A stretch of DNA of 64,000 bases from CBDCRK01 sp965220955 (GTDB taxonomy: Bacteria > Desulfobacterota > Binatia > Bin18 > CBDCRK01), in the NCBI GenBank assembly GCA_965220955.1, contig CBDCRK010000044.1:41280-105279 (forward strand), read 5' to 3'. The notes under the pieces are model-generated. The model saw only the letters and a program-made list of their open reading frames with translations. It ran no database searches and was not told the DNA's origin. Both the position numbers and the translations under genes were made by a program. Shown here piece after piece: positions 16,503-25,484 of the stretch; within the stretch, counting starts at the first letter, position 1, and every line of letters starts with the position of its first letter.

Positions 16503-16632
16503 TTGACAAAGATTCTGCTTGCTTTAGGCTATTCTGGTCCAGGCTCAGAGCGTTCTTGCCAGCTAATACCCGTTCTCTTTTCATATCAAAATGGCATTGT
16601 GGAAAATTGTATCTATGAGCGCATTTTGATAT
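16503..16632 (+). promoter_or_regulatory. Possible promoter and operator upstream of ridA/hyuAB
   Basis: TTGACA at 16503-16508 is followed after 16-19 bases by TAGGCT or GCTATT, an acceptable sigma70-like -10. Downstream, ATATCAAAATG (16583-16593) and CATTTTGATAT (16622-16632) form a perfect 11-bp inverted repeat with a 28-base gap, suitable for a dimeric regulator or a looped operator. The 309-base gap before ridA contains no gene. Confidence 0.35.
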
Positions 16633-16806
16633 TAGAGGATGCGCATGAGCAGTGACCAAGGCTAGATGCGCCCGAATTCAGGGCCGGTTCTTTGCTCGTA
16701 GGGGTAGGCCCCTGTGCCTGCCATGCTCTGAGGCAACCACGGGGGATTGCCTCTACTAGCGGGAAAAACGTTTATCCTATTTATCCTGGAGGAGAAAGGA
16801 GGCAGG

Positions 16807-17277
16807 ATGAAGGTTGAAAATAAACTTGCAGAGATGGGACTCACCCTTCCTTCACCGCCAGTGCCGGTGGCAACCTATGTTCCAGCGGTACGTAGCGGTA
16901 ATTTGCTCTTTGTCTCTGGCCACGGTCCGGCTTTTGAGAAGGATGGCAAGGTACAGTATATGCGAGGAAAGGTGGGAAGGGACTTAAGCGTCGAGCAGGG
17001 GTACGAGGCTGCCAAGCAGGTTGCGCTTAACATATTGCAGACAATCAAACAGCAGATAGGCGATCTCGACAAAGTTAAGCGATTTGTCAAAATTCTTGGC
17101 TTTGTCAACTGCAGTGAGGATTTTCACGATCAGCCCAAAGTTATTAACGGTGCCTCGGACCTCCTTGGTGAGCTCTACGGTGATGCGGGCCGTCATGCTC
17201 GCTCCGCTGTGGGCATGTACCAGCTTCCCTTTGGTATACCGGTAGAGATTGAGGCAGTGGTTGAAGTCGAAGATTGA
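16807..17277 (+). CDS. RidA/YjgF family enamine/imine deaminase-like protein
   Basis: The 156-residue protein starts after AGGAGG with good spacing. It has the longer RidA subgroup pattern: GLTLPSPPVPVATYVPAVRS, LLFVSGHGP, RGKVGRDLSVEQGYEAAKQ, VKRFVKILGFVN and the C-terminal block HARSAVGMYQLPFGIPVEIE with the conserved Arg. RidA proteins hydrolyse reactive enamines and imines. Placed 6 bases before hyuA, it may clear imines formed during hydantoin-like ring degradation. Confidence 0.92.
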   Translation: MKVENKLAEMGLTLPSPPVPVATYVPAVRSGNLLFVSGHGPAFEKDGKVQYMRGKVGRDLSVEQGYEAAKQVALNILQTIKQQIGDLDKVKRFVKILGFVNCSEDFHDQPKVINGASDLLGELYGDAGRHARSAVGMYQLPFGIPVEIEAVVEVED

Positions 17278-17283
17278 CCCTCC

Positions 17284-19368
17284 ATGCCAGAATTCCGAGT
17301 CGGGATCGACATTGGTGGTACTTTTACCGATATCTTCCTCCTTGAGGAAGACACGGGTGCAGTCACTATTGGTAAGGTCCTTACTACCCCACAGGATCCT
17401 GCCCAGGCAGTAGTCTCTGGTTTGCGGAGGTTACTTGAGGAACAGGACATCCCGCCGGCGGCAATAGCCATTGCCGTGCATGGGACCACACTTATTACCA
17501 ACGCGATTATTGAGCGCAAGGGAGCAAAAACTGGCCTGATTACAACCCGCGGCTTTCGTGATGCACTGGAGATTGGCCGGGAGCGGCGTTACGATATCTA
17601 TGATATCTCTTTAGAAAATCCTGAACTGCTAGTTCCCAGATATCTGAGAAGAGAGGTAACCGAGCGCCTTGACCACACGGGTAAGGTTCTTAGCCCGTTG
17701 GATCCACAAGAGGTCCGGGAAGTGATCCAAGGGCTTATCCGTGATGGGATAGAAGCAGTTGCCGTCTGCCTTCTTCACTCTTTTCGCAACCCTGCCCATG
17801 AACTTCTCATCAAACAGCTCCTTACGGAGCTTTCCCCGCAGACCGCCTGTTCCCTCTCCTGTGAGGTCATGCCTGAGATTCGAGAATACGAGCGTACCTC
17901 CACTACTGCTGCCAATGTCTATGTCAAGCCCCTGGCCAAGAGGTATCTGGATAAGCTGAGTGTGGATCTTGGCGATTTGGGCCTGCGTAGAGAACTTTAC
18001 ATTATGCTTTCCAACGGCGGGATTACAAACTGTTCGGTTGCCAGTGAATATCCCATCCGCCTGATTGAGTCTGGACCTGCCGCGGGAGCTCTGGCAGCCA
18101 GCTTCTACAGTGTCCGAAACCGTCTGGACCATGGGCTCTCTTTCGATATGGGTGGAACTACGGCCAAGATCTGCCTTGTCGAGCAGGGCCAGCCGCTGGT
18201 AACAACCGACTTTGAGGCGGCTCGGGTATACCGGTTTAAGAAAGGAAGTGGGCTGCCGCTCAAAGTCCCGGTAATCGAGATGATCGAGATCGGGGCGGGT
18301 GGCGGAAGCATTGCCCGGGTGGACAGGCTTGGTCTACTCAAAGTGGGGCCGAACAGTTCCGGCGCCGACCCTGGTCCAGCGTGCTACGACCAGGGAGGGG
18401 AAGATGCAACAGTTACCGACGCCGACCTGGTGCTGGGATATCTCAGCCCCACTTATTTCCTTGGCGGTAAGATGCAGCTCAACCGGGAAAAGGCCAAGCA
18501 AGCGATTGTAGAAAAAGTGGCTGATCCTCTGGGCGTAGACCTTATGCGTGCGGCCTGGGGAATCCACCAAGTGGTTAATGAGAACATGGCTAATGCGGCC
18601 CGCATTCACTTGGTGGAAAAGGGGAGAGATCCTCGTCGCTATTCACTCATTGCCTTTGGTGGGGCAGGTCCGGTACATGCCTATCGGGTAGCAGAGCGGC
18701 TCAGGCTCAAAACTCTGATTTGCCCGCTTGCCGCTGGGGTGACTTCTGCCTTTGGTATGCTCACGGCCCCCATAGCGTTCGACTTCGTCCAGACCTATAT
18801 GTCTACGCTCTCAGACCTTGATTTTTCTTTTCTCAACAACCTCTTTGCTAACATGGAAGAGAGGGGCCGGCGGCTTCTCTATGAAGCCGGGGTAACAGGA
18901 GATATCACCCTCACCCGCTCGGCGGACATGCGCTACCTCCAGCAAGGGTTTGAGATTCGCGTTCCGCTTCCCTCCAGCCCTTTGAACAGAAACGATCTGC
19001 CGGGCTTACGGAGAGTGTTTGACAAGGAGTATCAACGCCTTTACAAACGGCTCAATCCTGATGTGGAGGTGGAGGTTGTCAACTGGCGAGTGGTTGCTTC
19101 CGGCCCGCGGCCGATTATTAACCTGCAAGCATCTGCGGCTGAGGGCCGAACTCTGGCGGCTGCGCATAAGGGGGAGAGAAAGGTTTATTTCCCGGAAACA
19201 GACGGATTTACCTCTTGCCCGGTCTATGACCGCTATCTTCTCTTTCCCCATGCTATGTTCACTGGTCCGGCCATTGTTGAGGAAAGAGAGTGCACTGTTG
19301 TTATTGGGCCTGGGGGAGGAGTGAGGGTAGACGAAGAGAATAACCTAATCATTACCTTGCCGGGTTAA
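17284..19368 (+). CDS. hyuA: Hydantoinase/oxoprolinase subunit A
   Basis: The 694-residue protein has the HyuA N-domain (GIDIGGTFTDIFLLEEDTG), the ATPase-like hydantoinase_A domain with HGTTLITNAIIERKGAKTGL, SNGGITN, ESGPAAGALAAS, LSFDMGGTTAKIC, IGAGGGSIARVD, GPACYDQGGEDATVTDADLV and FGGAGPVHAY, and a C-terminal domain. With HyuB it forms an ATP-dependent enzyme that opens hydantoins, 5-oxoproline or related lactams. Its close spacing with ridA and hyuB indicates one transcript. The precise substrate cannot be read from sequence. Confidence 0.95.
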   Translation: MPEFRVGIDIGGTFTDIFLLEEDTGAVTIGKVLTTPQDPAQAVVSGLRRLLEEQDIPPAAIAIAVHGTTLITNAIIERKGAKTGLITTRGFRDALEIGRERRYDIYDISLENPELLVPRYLRREVTERLDHTGKVLSPLDPQEVREVIQGLIRDGIEAVAVCLLHSFRNPAHELLIKQLLTELSPQTACSLSCEVMPEIREYERTSTTAANVYVKPLAKRYLDKLSVDLGDLGLRRELYIMLSNGGITNCSVASEYPIRLIESGPAAGALAASFYSVRNRLDHGLSFDMGGTTAKICLVEQGQPLVTTDFEAARVYRFKKGSGLPLKVPVIEMIEIGAGGGSIARVDRLGLLKVGPNSSGADPGPACYDQGGEDATVTDADLVLGYLSPTYFLGGKMQLNREKAKQAIVEKVADPLGVDLMRAAWGIHQVVNENMANAARIHLVEKGRDPRRYSLIAFGGAGPVHAYRVAERLRLKTLICPLAAGVTSAFGMLTAPIAFDFVQTYMSTLSDLDFSFLNNLFANMEERGRRLLYEAGVTGDITLTRSADMRYLQQGFEIRVPLPSSPLNRNDLPGLRRVFDKEYQRLYKRLNPDVEVEVVNWRVVASGPRPIINLQASAAEGRTLAAAHKGERKVYFPETDGFTSCPVYDRYLLFPHAMFTGPAIVEERECTVVIGPGGGVRVDEENNLIITLPG

Positions 19369-19416
19369 CCAGTAAAAAGGCAAAAGTAAAAAGTAAGAAG
19401 ACAGAAAGAAAGGTCT

Positions 19417-21111
19417 ATGACAACTATTGACCCCATTTCTTTAGAGATCTTGTGGAACCGACTTATTTCTATTGTCAACGAACAAGCCACGGCGTTAATG
19501 AATGCCTCCTTTACCACTGTGGTCAGGGAGGCTGGCGATCTCTCCGCCGGTATTTTTGATCCCCAGGGCAACATGCTTGCCCAGGCGGTGACTGGTACTC
19601 CGGGCCATATCAACACCATGGCTATGGCGGTACGCCACTTCCTCAAAGAGTACCCTCTGGAAACCCTCAAGGAGGGTGATAGCCTCATTAGCAATGATCC
19701 CTGGCTGACCTCTGGGCATCTCAACGATTTTACCGTAGTGACTCCGGTATTTTGGCGGGGAACCCCGATTGCTCTCTTTGCCAATACTTGCCATGCGGTA
19801 GATGTTGGGGGTCGGATGCTGGGAGCTGATGCTCGAGAAGTGTTCGAGGAAGGCATCTATGTGCCCATCCTTAAAATTTTCCAGCAGGGTAACCCCAATC
19901 GGGATCTTTTCCGTCTGATCAAGCAGAACGTGCGCATGCCGGACTTGGTCGAGGGAGATCTCATGGCACAGGTGGGAGGCAATGAGGTCGGAGGGGCAAA
20001 GCTGCTGGAGTTTATGGAGGAGTATGGGCTGGAAACACTGGATGCCCTCTCTGTAGCTATCCTGCAGACCTCGGAGAAGGCTATGCGCGAGGCCATTGCC
20101 GAGCTACCCGATGGGACATACCGGCACGAAATCTTCATGGATGGATTTGACGAGCCCATCCAGGTCAAGATTGCAGTAACTATAAACGGCTCCAAGCTGG
20201 CGGTGGACTACACCGGCACTTCCCCCCAGTGTGACCGGGGCATTAATGTGCCTTTTCCCTACTGCGTTGCCTACACCACCTACCCGCTAAAGTGCGCCAT
20301 CTCTCCACACGTTCCCAACAACGAGGGTAGTTTTCGACCTATCGATATCTATGCCCCGCCTGGTTCTATCTTAAACTGTCAGTTCCCTGCCCCGGTCGGT
20401 GGCAGGCACATCCTGGGCCACTTTCTCTCCACCGCCGTCTTTGGTGCGCTAGCGCCGGCGATTCCTGATCGGGTCATTGCTGATGGGGCAGCCAACATCT
20501 GGATCACGCAGTTTGCTGGCAAGGATGAGCGTGGAAAGCTTTTTGCCTATGTCTTCTTCTCCTCTGGCGGTATGGGGGCCAGGCCTGACAAAGACGGAAT
20601 CTCGGCTACTGCCTTTCCCAGTGGTATCCAAGGCGTGCCGGCAGAGATAATTGAAAACGTTTCTCCCATATTGATGGAAAAAAGAGAACTGGTTCCTGAC
20701 TCCGGCGGCCCGGGAAAATTTCGTGGGGGACTAGGACAGGAGATGGTCCTGAGGCTACGCACGGATGAACCTGTAGTTCACTCGGCCATGTATGATCGTC
20801 TGAAGTTTCCGGCCCTGGGGTTTGCTGGAGGAAAAAACGGTGAGTGTGGAGATTTTTATCTTGCCGATGATACCCGCCCTCACCCTAAAGCGAAATATTT
20901 GCTTTCTCCAGAGCAGCAAGTTGTTCTCAGGCTTCCTGGCGGCGGGGGGTTCTTCTCTCCCCTGGAGCGCGATCCTGAGCTGGTTCGCCAGGACGCACAA
21001 GGCGGGTATGTTTCCCTTGAAGCTGCTAAGAAGGAATACCGGGTTATCCTGACTGAGGATCTGGAAATTGATTGGGAGGAAACCCAGAGACTAAGGCAAA
21101 AGGCTGGGTAA
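19417..21111 (+). CDS. hyuB: Hydantoinase/oxoprolinase subunit B
   Basis: The 564-residue protein matches hydantoinase_B: DPISLEILWNRLISIVNEQA, VREAGDLSAGIFDPQGNML, GTPGHINTMAMAV, LISNDPWLTSGHLNDFTVV, HAVDVGGRMLGADAREVFEEG, DYTGTSPQCDRGINVPF, then IPDRVIADG and a C-terminal LPGGGGFF. It pairs with HyuA immediately upstream. AAAGG precedes the ATG. It is the last gene of the operon: the next genes are on the other strand after about 250 bases with no visible content. Confidence 0.95.
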   Translation: MTTIDPISLEILWNRLISIVNEQATALMNASFTTVVREAGDLSAGIFDPQGNMLAQAVTGTPGHINTMAMAVRHFLKEYPLETLKEGDSLISNDPWLTSGHLNDFTVVTPVFWRGTPIALFANTCHAVDVGGRMLGADAREVFEEGIYVPILKIFQQGNPNRDLFRLIKQNVRMPDLVEGDLMAQVGGNEVGGAKLLEFMEEYGLETLDALSVAILQTSEKAMREAIAELPDGTYRHEIFMDGFDEPIQVKIAVTINGSKLAVDYTGTSPQCDRGINVPFPYCVAYTTYPLKCAISPHVPNNEGSFRPIDIYAPPGSILNCQFPAPVGGRHILGHFLSTAVFGALAPAIPDRVIADGAANIWITQFAGKDERGKLFAYVFFSSGGMGARPDKDGISATAFPSGIQGVPAEIIENVSPILMEKRELVPDSGGPGKFRGGLGQEMVLRLRTDEPVVHSAMYDRLKFPALGFAGGKNGECGDFYLADDTRPHPKAKYLLSPEQQVVLRLPGGGGFFSPLERDPELVRQDAQGGYVSLEAAKKEYRVILTEDLEIDWEETQRLRQKAG

Positions 21112-21357
21112 CCCGGCCTTACTCCGTCAGCGGTTACCCTTACCCTGAACGCAACCAGACGAATCGAAAATGTCCTTATGAGGGACACTCCGCCTCGAAG
21201 TTCTCGTAGCTTGTGCGCCTCTTCTCAGCTATTGGAATGATATCTTGCACGTTCTCTCCAAATCTCAGTGTCATATTTCTGAGCGATCTGTTCAAGCTAG
21301 AGTTTGAACTGCGCGTCAAGGTAAATCAGCATCGACTTGGGCAATACCGCCGCGCCG

Positions 21358-21651
21358 TTACCCCTCCCCCTTCGCCTCCTTGAGTTGACCAGTCACAAAC
21401 TTATGTAAGGTGCTGGCAATGAGGGTCTGGTAGGGCATCCCTTCTGCCACCGCTCGTTTTTGCAGCTGTTCCAGGTCTCGGGCTGAGATGCGAATATTGA
21501 TGCGCTTTCTCTTCTGGAGAGCCCTTTTTGCCGTAGCCTCTAGCTGACGCTTCTCGTGTCTGAAGTTTTTAAGACTTTCAAACTCTCCGCGCTCGAAGTC
21601 TTGAAGGAGCTGCCGCTCCTCCTCGTCCAGTTGGAGTTGCTTGTGTTTCAT
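21358..21651 (-). CDS. Ribbon-helix-helix antitoxin
   Basis: The ATG at 21651 follows CAGGAG by 8 bases and gives 97 residues. The N-terminal half is acidic (LQLDEEERQLLQDFERGE). The C-terminal half, KRINIRISARDLEQLQKR, then GMPYQTLIASTLHKF, is a ribbon-helix-helix of the BrnA/CopG type. Its ATG overlaps the stop of a toxin remnant (ATGA), the usual toxin-first arrangement. With the toxin broken it is an orphan antitoxin. It sits at the 3' end of the island beyond hsdR. Confidence 0.8.
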   Translation of the reverse strand: MKHKQLQLDEEERQLLQDFERGEFESLKNFRHEKRQLEATAKRALQKRKRINIRISARDLEQLQKRAVAEGMPYQTLIASTLHKFVTGQLKEAKGEG

Positions 21652-21722
21652 ACGAGATACTCCTGAGTTGCTTTCCGACTGGGAATAATGGTCTTCAGAA
21701 ATCGGCTGCCCCGCTTCTTCTG
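21648..21722 (-). pseudogene. C-terminal remnant of the cognate toxin
   Basis: The 24 codons directly before the antitoxin read KKRGSRFLKTIIPSRKATQE followed by YLV and a stop overlapping the antitoxin ATG. FLKTIIPSRKAT is typical of the last strands of small BrnT-like toxins paired with such antitoxins. An in-frame stop lies just upstream and the N-terminal part is gone, so the toxin is dead. Confidence 0.5.
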
Positions 21723-21765
21723 TCAACATTCACCGAGCGGGAAAGGCATGGCTTCGGACAAATGC

Positions 21766-22089
21766 CTATCCCCTGGTATGCGCCTGTTCATTCAGTTCGG
21801 TTTCCAGCCCTTCGTAGTCACCCAGGTGGGCGCGCATAAGGCTCTTCCACAGTTTGCCGTGGTTGGGGGTGTGGAAGTGCAGCAGCTCGTGGACGATGAC
21901 ATAGTCCTGGAGTTCCCCTCGAAGGAGCGGCAGCAAGGCGTCAAAGGTCAGACGGCCGTTGGTGGAGTATGACGCCCACTTGGTCGTCATGGGACGGACC
22001 GAGACCGAGGTGACCCGGGCGTCGAGTTTCTCGGCCCAGAGCCGCACACGCTCCTTGAATTCGTCCTTGTCAGTGATCGTCATGCTCAT
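21766..22089 (-). CDS. YgjP-like (DUF45) metallopeptidase linked to the hsd operon
   Basis: The 107-residue protein contains the zinc motif HELLHFHTPNHGKLWKSLM (HExxH with a third His) and upstream VSVRPMTTKWASYSTNGRLT, the hallmarks of the YgjP/WLM-type peptidase fold. It is shorter than stand-alone YgjP (about 230 residues) and lacks the N-terminal extension. Its start overlaps the end of hsdR by 20 bases, so it is translated with the restriction operon. YgjP-like genes are known neighbours of type I restriction systems, but their role there is unclear. Confidence 0.85.
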   Translation of the reverse strand: MSMTITDKDEFKERVRLWAEKLDARVTSVSVRPMTTKWASYSTNGRLTFDALLPLLRGELQDYVIVHELLHFHTPNHGKLWKSLMRAHLGDYEGLETELNEQAHTRG

Positions 22090-24988
22090 TTGAGCGTGTA
22101 CTCTTGTCCAACAGTGAAAACAGCGTATCTACGATGTGCGCAACGTGGTCGAGGTCGTCCATGTCGGCGTAAACAGCAAAGGTGACCTTCTGACGCAGCT
22201 CGCGATGTTCGGCCTCGCTCGTCCGCCAGTCCGGGTGTTCGGCAAAAGCCGTCTTGATCTGGGTGCTGACGGCCTCAGCGTTGTTCACCCCAGCGTCGAG
22301 CAGGCTGCGATAGACAAAGAAGCTCAGGCCGTCAAAGCCCTTATCCGCCTGCTCCTTTTTGCGTTGTTTGTCCTTCTTGATTCCGGCAAGTAACTCGTCC
22401 AGAGCCTCCTGCGAACTCTTCTGGCGTTCTTCGTAGCTTTCCTGCACGGCCTTTGCCCGCTCGGCCATGGCAATCAGAAAGGGATCTTCGCTGTTCTCTT
22501 CCGCGCTTTTCACAATGCTCTTCACCAGGTTGATAACCTTGGTCCCCTCGCCGTCCCGCTTGCTTGTGATCCATTCCAGCGTGTCTTCGTTGATCCCCAT
22601 AAACTCGGAAACCGGCTGGATGTAACTCGTTCCAATGTGCTGCTGCACCAGCGCGTTGGTCTTTTTCTGGAATGCGCGGTCCACGTACACCTGGGTCGCG
22701 TAGGCTTTGCGCACCACGTTGTAGATGGCCGAAAGCGTGGCGTAATCGTTGATGAACGGGCGCATGAACGCATCCGGCGAGATGATTTCGTACAGCATCT
22801 CGATCTCTTTGTATTCCTTGAAAAACTCCTTGCGGCGTTCCTTGTTGCGGAAGTGTTCGACAAGGTCGTCAACGTCGCGGTTGTCGAACCTCCGTTGAAT
22901 CAGCGCGAGGTATTCGGGCGCCTTGTGCTCCATCTTATTCTTGAACAGGACTTTGAGCAGCCCGATGTCCCTGACCACTGCGTTGACCTCGTTGCTGTCA
23001 AAGGCCAGCGCCTTTTCGAGCTTGTCGAAGATGCCCACGAAGTCGAGCACGAAGCCGTGCGGCTTGACCATGCCCGCGGCCTTGTGCTCATACGGCCGGT
23101 TCACCCGCGCAATCGCCTGGAGCAGCGTGTGGTCGCGCATGGGCTTGTCCAGGTACATGGCGTACAGGAGCGGCGCGTCGAACCCGGTTAGCAGCTTTTC
23201 GGTGACAATCAGTATCTTCGGCTGTGTGCCGAATCGGGCAAAGTCCCTGCGGATCTGCTTCTCTTTCTTCTCATCAATATGGTGTTTCTTCAGCTCGGCC
23301 GGGTCGTTGTGATTGCCGCTAAACACTACCGCCGAGTAGTCCGGCGGCAGGTAGCGGTCCAGCGCGGTCTTGTACTTGGCGCAGGCGGGTCGGTCCACGG
23401 CGACCAGCAAGGCTTTGTAGCCCAGCGGTTCGACGTTCTCGGTGAAATGCTTGGCAACATACTGGGCAATCGTATTGACCCGTTCGTTGCCCTTCAGAAA
23501 GTTCTTGAGGTTCACGGCCCGGTCGAGGAGTTTGTTCAGCTCTGCAATGTCGGCCACCCCTTCCGCTTCGGCCAGGGAGAGGAACTCGGCGTCCAGCGTC
23601 TCGTGTGGGACGTGCAGCTCGTTAGGGGCCAAGCTGTAGTACAGCGGCAGCGTGGTCTCGTCGGCAATGCTCTCGGCGATTGAGTACTTATGCAAATAGC
23701 CGTGGTCGTCCTCGCAGCCGAAGGTCTTGAACGTCCCCCGGCCGTACACCGTCTTGTCGATCGGCGTGCCGGTAAAGCCAATGTAGGTAGCCTTGGGCAG
23801 CCCGGCCAGCAGAAAGTTCCCCAGGTCGCCGCCGGTGGTGCGGTGGGCCTCGTCTATCAGCACGAAAATGTTAGACCGCAGGTTGACGTTTGCCGGCATG
23901 TCGCGGAATTTCTGGATGGTGGTGACAATGATTCCCCGGTAGTCCTCCCTGAGCAGCTTAACCAGCGTGCTGATCCGGCTGGCATGCTCCACGTTGCCCA
24001 GCCCCAGCGCCGCCAGGTTCTTGCGCATCTGGTCTTCCAGCTCGTTGCGGTCGACCATCAGCAGGATGGTGGGCTTTTCGCTTTCGGGCGCCTTGAACAG
24101 CAGCTCCGCGGCCTTAATCATGGTAAAGGTCTTGCCGCTGCCCTGGGTATGCCAGACCAGCCCGCGGGCGCGTTCGGTATCCAGGCAGCGGTCAACCACC
24201 CTCTCTACGGCCCCGGTCTGGTGTTGGGCCAGGATGTACTTGTTCAGTGTCTCGTCCTTCTCGGCAAAGACAATGAAGTGTTGGAGCAGGTCGAGGACAT
24301 GCCGGCGGTCACAGAAGCTCTTGACCTTGTTCTCCAGTTGCCCGGCCTCTTCGTGCTTCCAGTTGAAGATGTTGTGGCGTACAGTATTCCAGGTCGCGCC
24401 GTAGGAGAAGCCGAGGGCGTCGGTTGCGGTGAAGACCATCTCCGGCACGAACAGTTCGGGCGTCTCGTTGTGGTAGCGGCGGATCTGGTCCACGCCAAGG
24501 GCAATCGCCTCGTCTTTGTCCGCGTTCTTACACTCGATGACCAGTACGGGTAGGCCGTTGACAAGAAAAACTACATCCTCCCGCGTGCCATAGTGGCCGT
24601 TGTAACAGGCAAACTCCTCAGTGACCTCAAAGACGTTGTTGTCGAGGTTCTCATAGTCAATCAGCTTCAGGTCCAGCTCGCGGGTTTCCTCCGCGCAGAA
24701 GAACGTGGTCTGATTGCGTAGAAACCCCAGGAACTCCCGGTTGCCGAAGATGTTGGCCGGCGGCCGTTGCAGCCGCCCGGTCAGCACGCCTTCGGCTTCG
24801 CTGTACTTGGGGTTGAACTCCCGCGCCTTGGTATTGAGCAGGTCGTCAAAGAACAGACTCCCATTCTTGATTCTCTTAATTCCTCGGCGCTGCTCCGCCT
24901 CGGCCCGCGGAACGAAGGTCCAGCCGATCTGCTGAGCATACTTCAGGATGCGACTCTGAACGGTCTTATGTTCGCCCGGCTTCGGCAT
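22070..24988 (-). CDS. hsdR: Type I restriction enzyme, R subunit
   Basis: The 972-residue protein has an N-terminal nuclease domain with FLVNGLPVLVIECKNAD (ECK of the PD-ExK site). The SF2 motor follows: TQGSGKTFTMIKAAE (motif I), ILLMVDRNELEDQM, VTTIQKFRD, FVLIDEAHRTTGG (motif II), YIGFTGTPI and LLTGFDAPLLYAMYLDKPM, then LLQAIARVNRPY (motif VI). A helical C-terminal domain binds the methylase core. It cuts unmodified DNA after ATP-driven translocation. It looks intact. hsdM and hsdS lie 3-9 kb upstream in the same direction, separated by toxin-antitoxin genes and debris. Confidence 0.95.
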   Translation of the reverse strand: MPKPGEHKTVQSRILKYAQQIGWTFVPRAEAEQRRGIKRIKNGSLFFDDLLNTKAREFNPKYSEAEGVLTGRLQRPPANIFGNREFLGFLRNQTTFFCAEETRELDLKLIDYENLDNNVFEVTEEFACYNGHYGTREDVVFLVNGLPVLVIECKNADKDEAIALGVDQIRRYHNETPELFVPEMVFTATDALGFSYGATWNTVRHNIFNWKHEEAGQLENKVKSFCDRRHVLDLLQHFIVFAEKDETLNKYILAQHQTGAVERVVDRCLDTERARGLVWHTQGSGKTFTMIKAAELLFKAPESEKPTILLMVDRNELEDQMRKNLAALGLGNVEHASRISTLVKLLREDYRGIIVTTIQKFRDMPANVNLRSNIFVLIDEAHRTTGGDLGNFLLAGLPKATYIGFTGTPIDKTVYGRGTFKTFGCEDDHGYLHKYSIAESIADETTLPLYYSLAPNELHVPHETLDAEFLSLAEAEGVADIAELNKLLDRAVNLKNFLKGNERVNTIAQYVAKHFTENVEPLGYKALLVAVDRPACAKYKTALDRYLPPDYSAVVFSGNHNDPAELKKHHIDEKKEKQIRRDFARFGTQPKILIVTEKLLTGFDAPLLYAMYLDKPMRDHTLLQAIARVNRPYEHKAAGMVKPHGFVLDFVGIFDKLEKALAFDSNEVNAVVRDIGLLKVLFKNKMEHKAPEYLALIQRRFDNRDVDDLVEHFRNKERRKEFFKEYKEIEMLYEIISPDAFMRPFINDYATLSAIYNVVRKAYATQVYVDRAFQKKTNALVQQHIGTSYIQPVSEFMGINEDTLEWITSKRDGEGTKVINLVKSIVKSAEENSEDPFLIAMAERAKAVQESYEERQKSSQEALDELLAGIKKDKQRKKEQADKGFDGLSFFVYRSLLDAGVNNAEAVSTQIKTAFAEHPDWRTSEAEHRELRQKVTFAVYADMDDLDHVAHIVDTLFSLLDKSTRSNEHDDH

Positions 24989-25018
24989 AACAGTTTCTCT
25001 TCATCTGTCATCCCCTCT

Positions 25019-25066
25019 CCCTGGAGGGAGAGGGCGCCTGCCCGCAGGGCAGGCGGGTGAGGGTGC
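25019..25066. repeat. Dispersed palindromic repeat
   Basis: CCCTCTCCCTGGAGGGAGAGGG and CGCCTGCCCGCAGGGCAGGCGG form two adjacent hairpins, followed by GTGAGGG. The same modules recur at 34969-35016 and 48053-48135. They lie just before the hsdR start and could also act as a terminator. Confidence 0.6.
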
Positions 25067-25102
25067 CACTGCCACAGGTCACTGTGAGGACAAGACTGCA
25101 CT

Positions 25103-25190
25103 TCACCTTCTTTTCCTGTGTTGGAGAGCCGCCCAAATGGCTTCAAGTACCCCGTCAAGATTCTCCATTACCTCATTGTTCCAAAGAGGG
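25103..25190 (-). pseudogene. C-terminal scrap of a DUF559 endonuclease-like gene
   Basis: The minus strand reads LWNNEVMENLDGVLEAIWAA, then LQHRKRR and a stop. RFWNNEVLENLDGVLEAI is the characteristic C-terminus of DUF559 (Vsr-like) proteins. The catalytic part is absent. It is one of three consecutive fragments between mntA and hsdR. Confidence 0.5.
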
Positions 25191-25213
25191 AGAGGAGCTT
25201 TTTCTGAGCGTGG

Positions 25214-25330
25214 TTAGCCAGAGTGAGCGTCTTCACCCATAATCCTCTCATCACACAAAAAGCGATACAGCTTCACCATCCGCAACGCAAAAGCATACGA
25301 CTTCTCCCGCGCCGGATTATCGGATTTCAT
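25214..25330 (-). pseudogene. N-terminal scrap of a four-helix-bundle (23S IVP-like) protein
   Basis: The frame starts MKSDNPAREKSYAFALRMVK, then LYRFLCDER, the first helix of the four-helix bundle proteins often found beside restriction genes. It stops after 38 codons, where the family has about 120 residues, so it is truncated. Confidence 0.5.
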
Positions 25331-25332
25331 CC

Positions 25333-25484
25333 CTAATTCTTAATTCTCACAGGCAGCCGCAGGGCCTCCCTCAGTTCTGGAACACGCTGTTCCAGAATCA
25401 TCTCCATCCCAAACAGTAGCGCTCGATCTTACTCATCGCCTGCAGGATGTCCTCAAGCAATACTTCCACGTTGCGTTCAGACAT
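25333..25484 (-). pseudogene. HepT-like toxin gene with internal deletion
   Basis: The 5' part (25398-25484) reads MSERNVEVLLEDILQAMSKI, then ERYCLGW, the HepT N-terminus. In another frame the 3' part (to 25333) reads MILEQRVPELREALRL, matching the HepT C-terminus. The middle, with the RNase RX4-6H motif, is missing. Its ATG is 23 bases after the mntA stop, the usual MntA-HepT order, so this was the toxin of the module. Confidence 0.55.

Noticed and set aside
22136..24553. Long plus-strand open frames inside hsdR
   Set aside because: They are antisense shadows of a well-supported GC-rich gene, with no ribosome sites and no family motifs.
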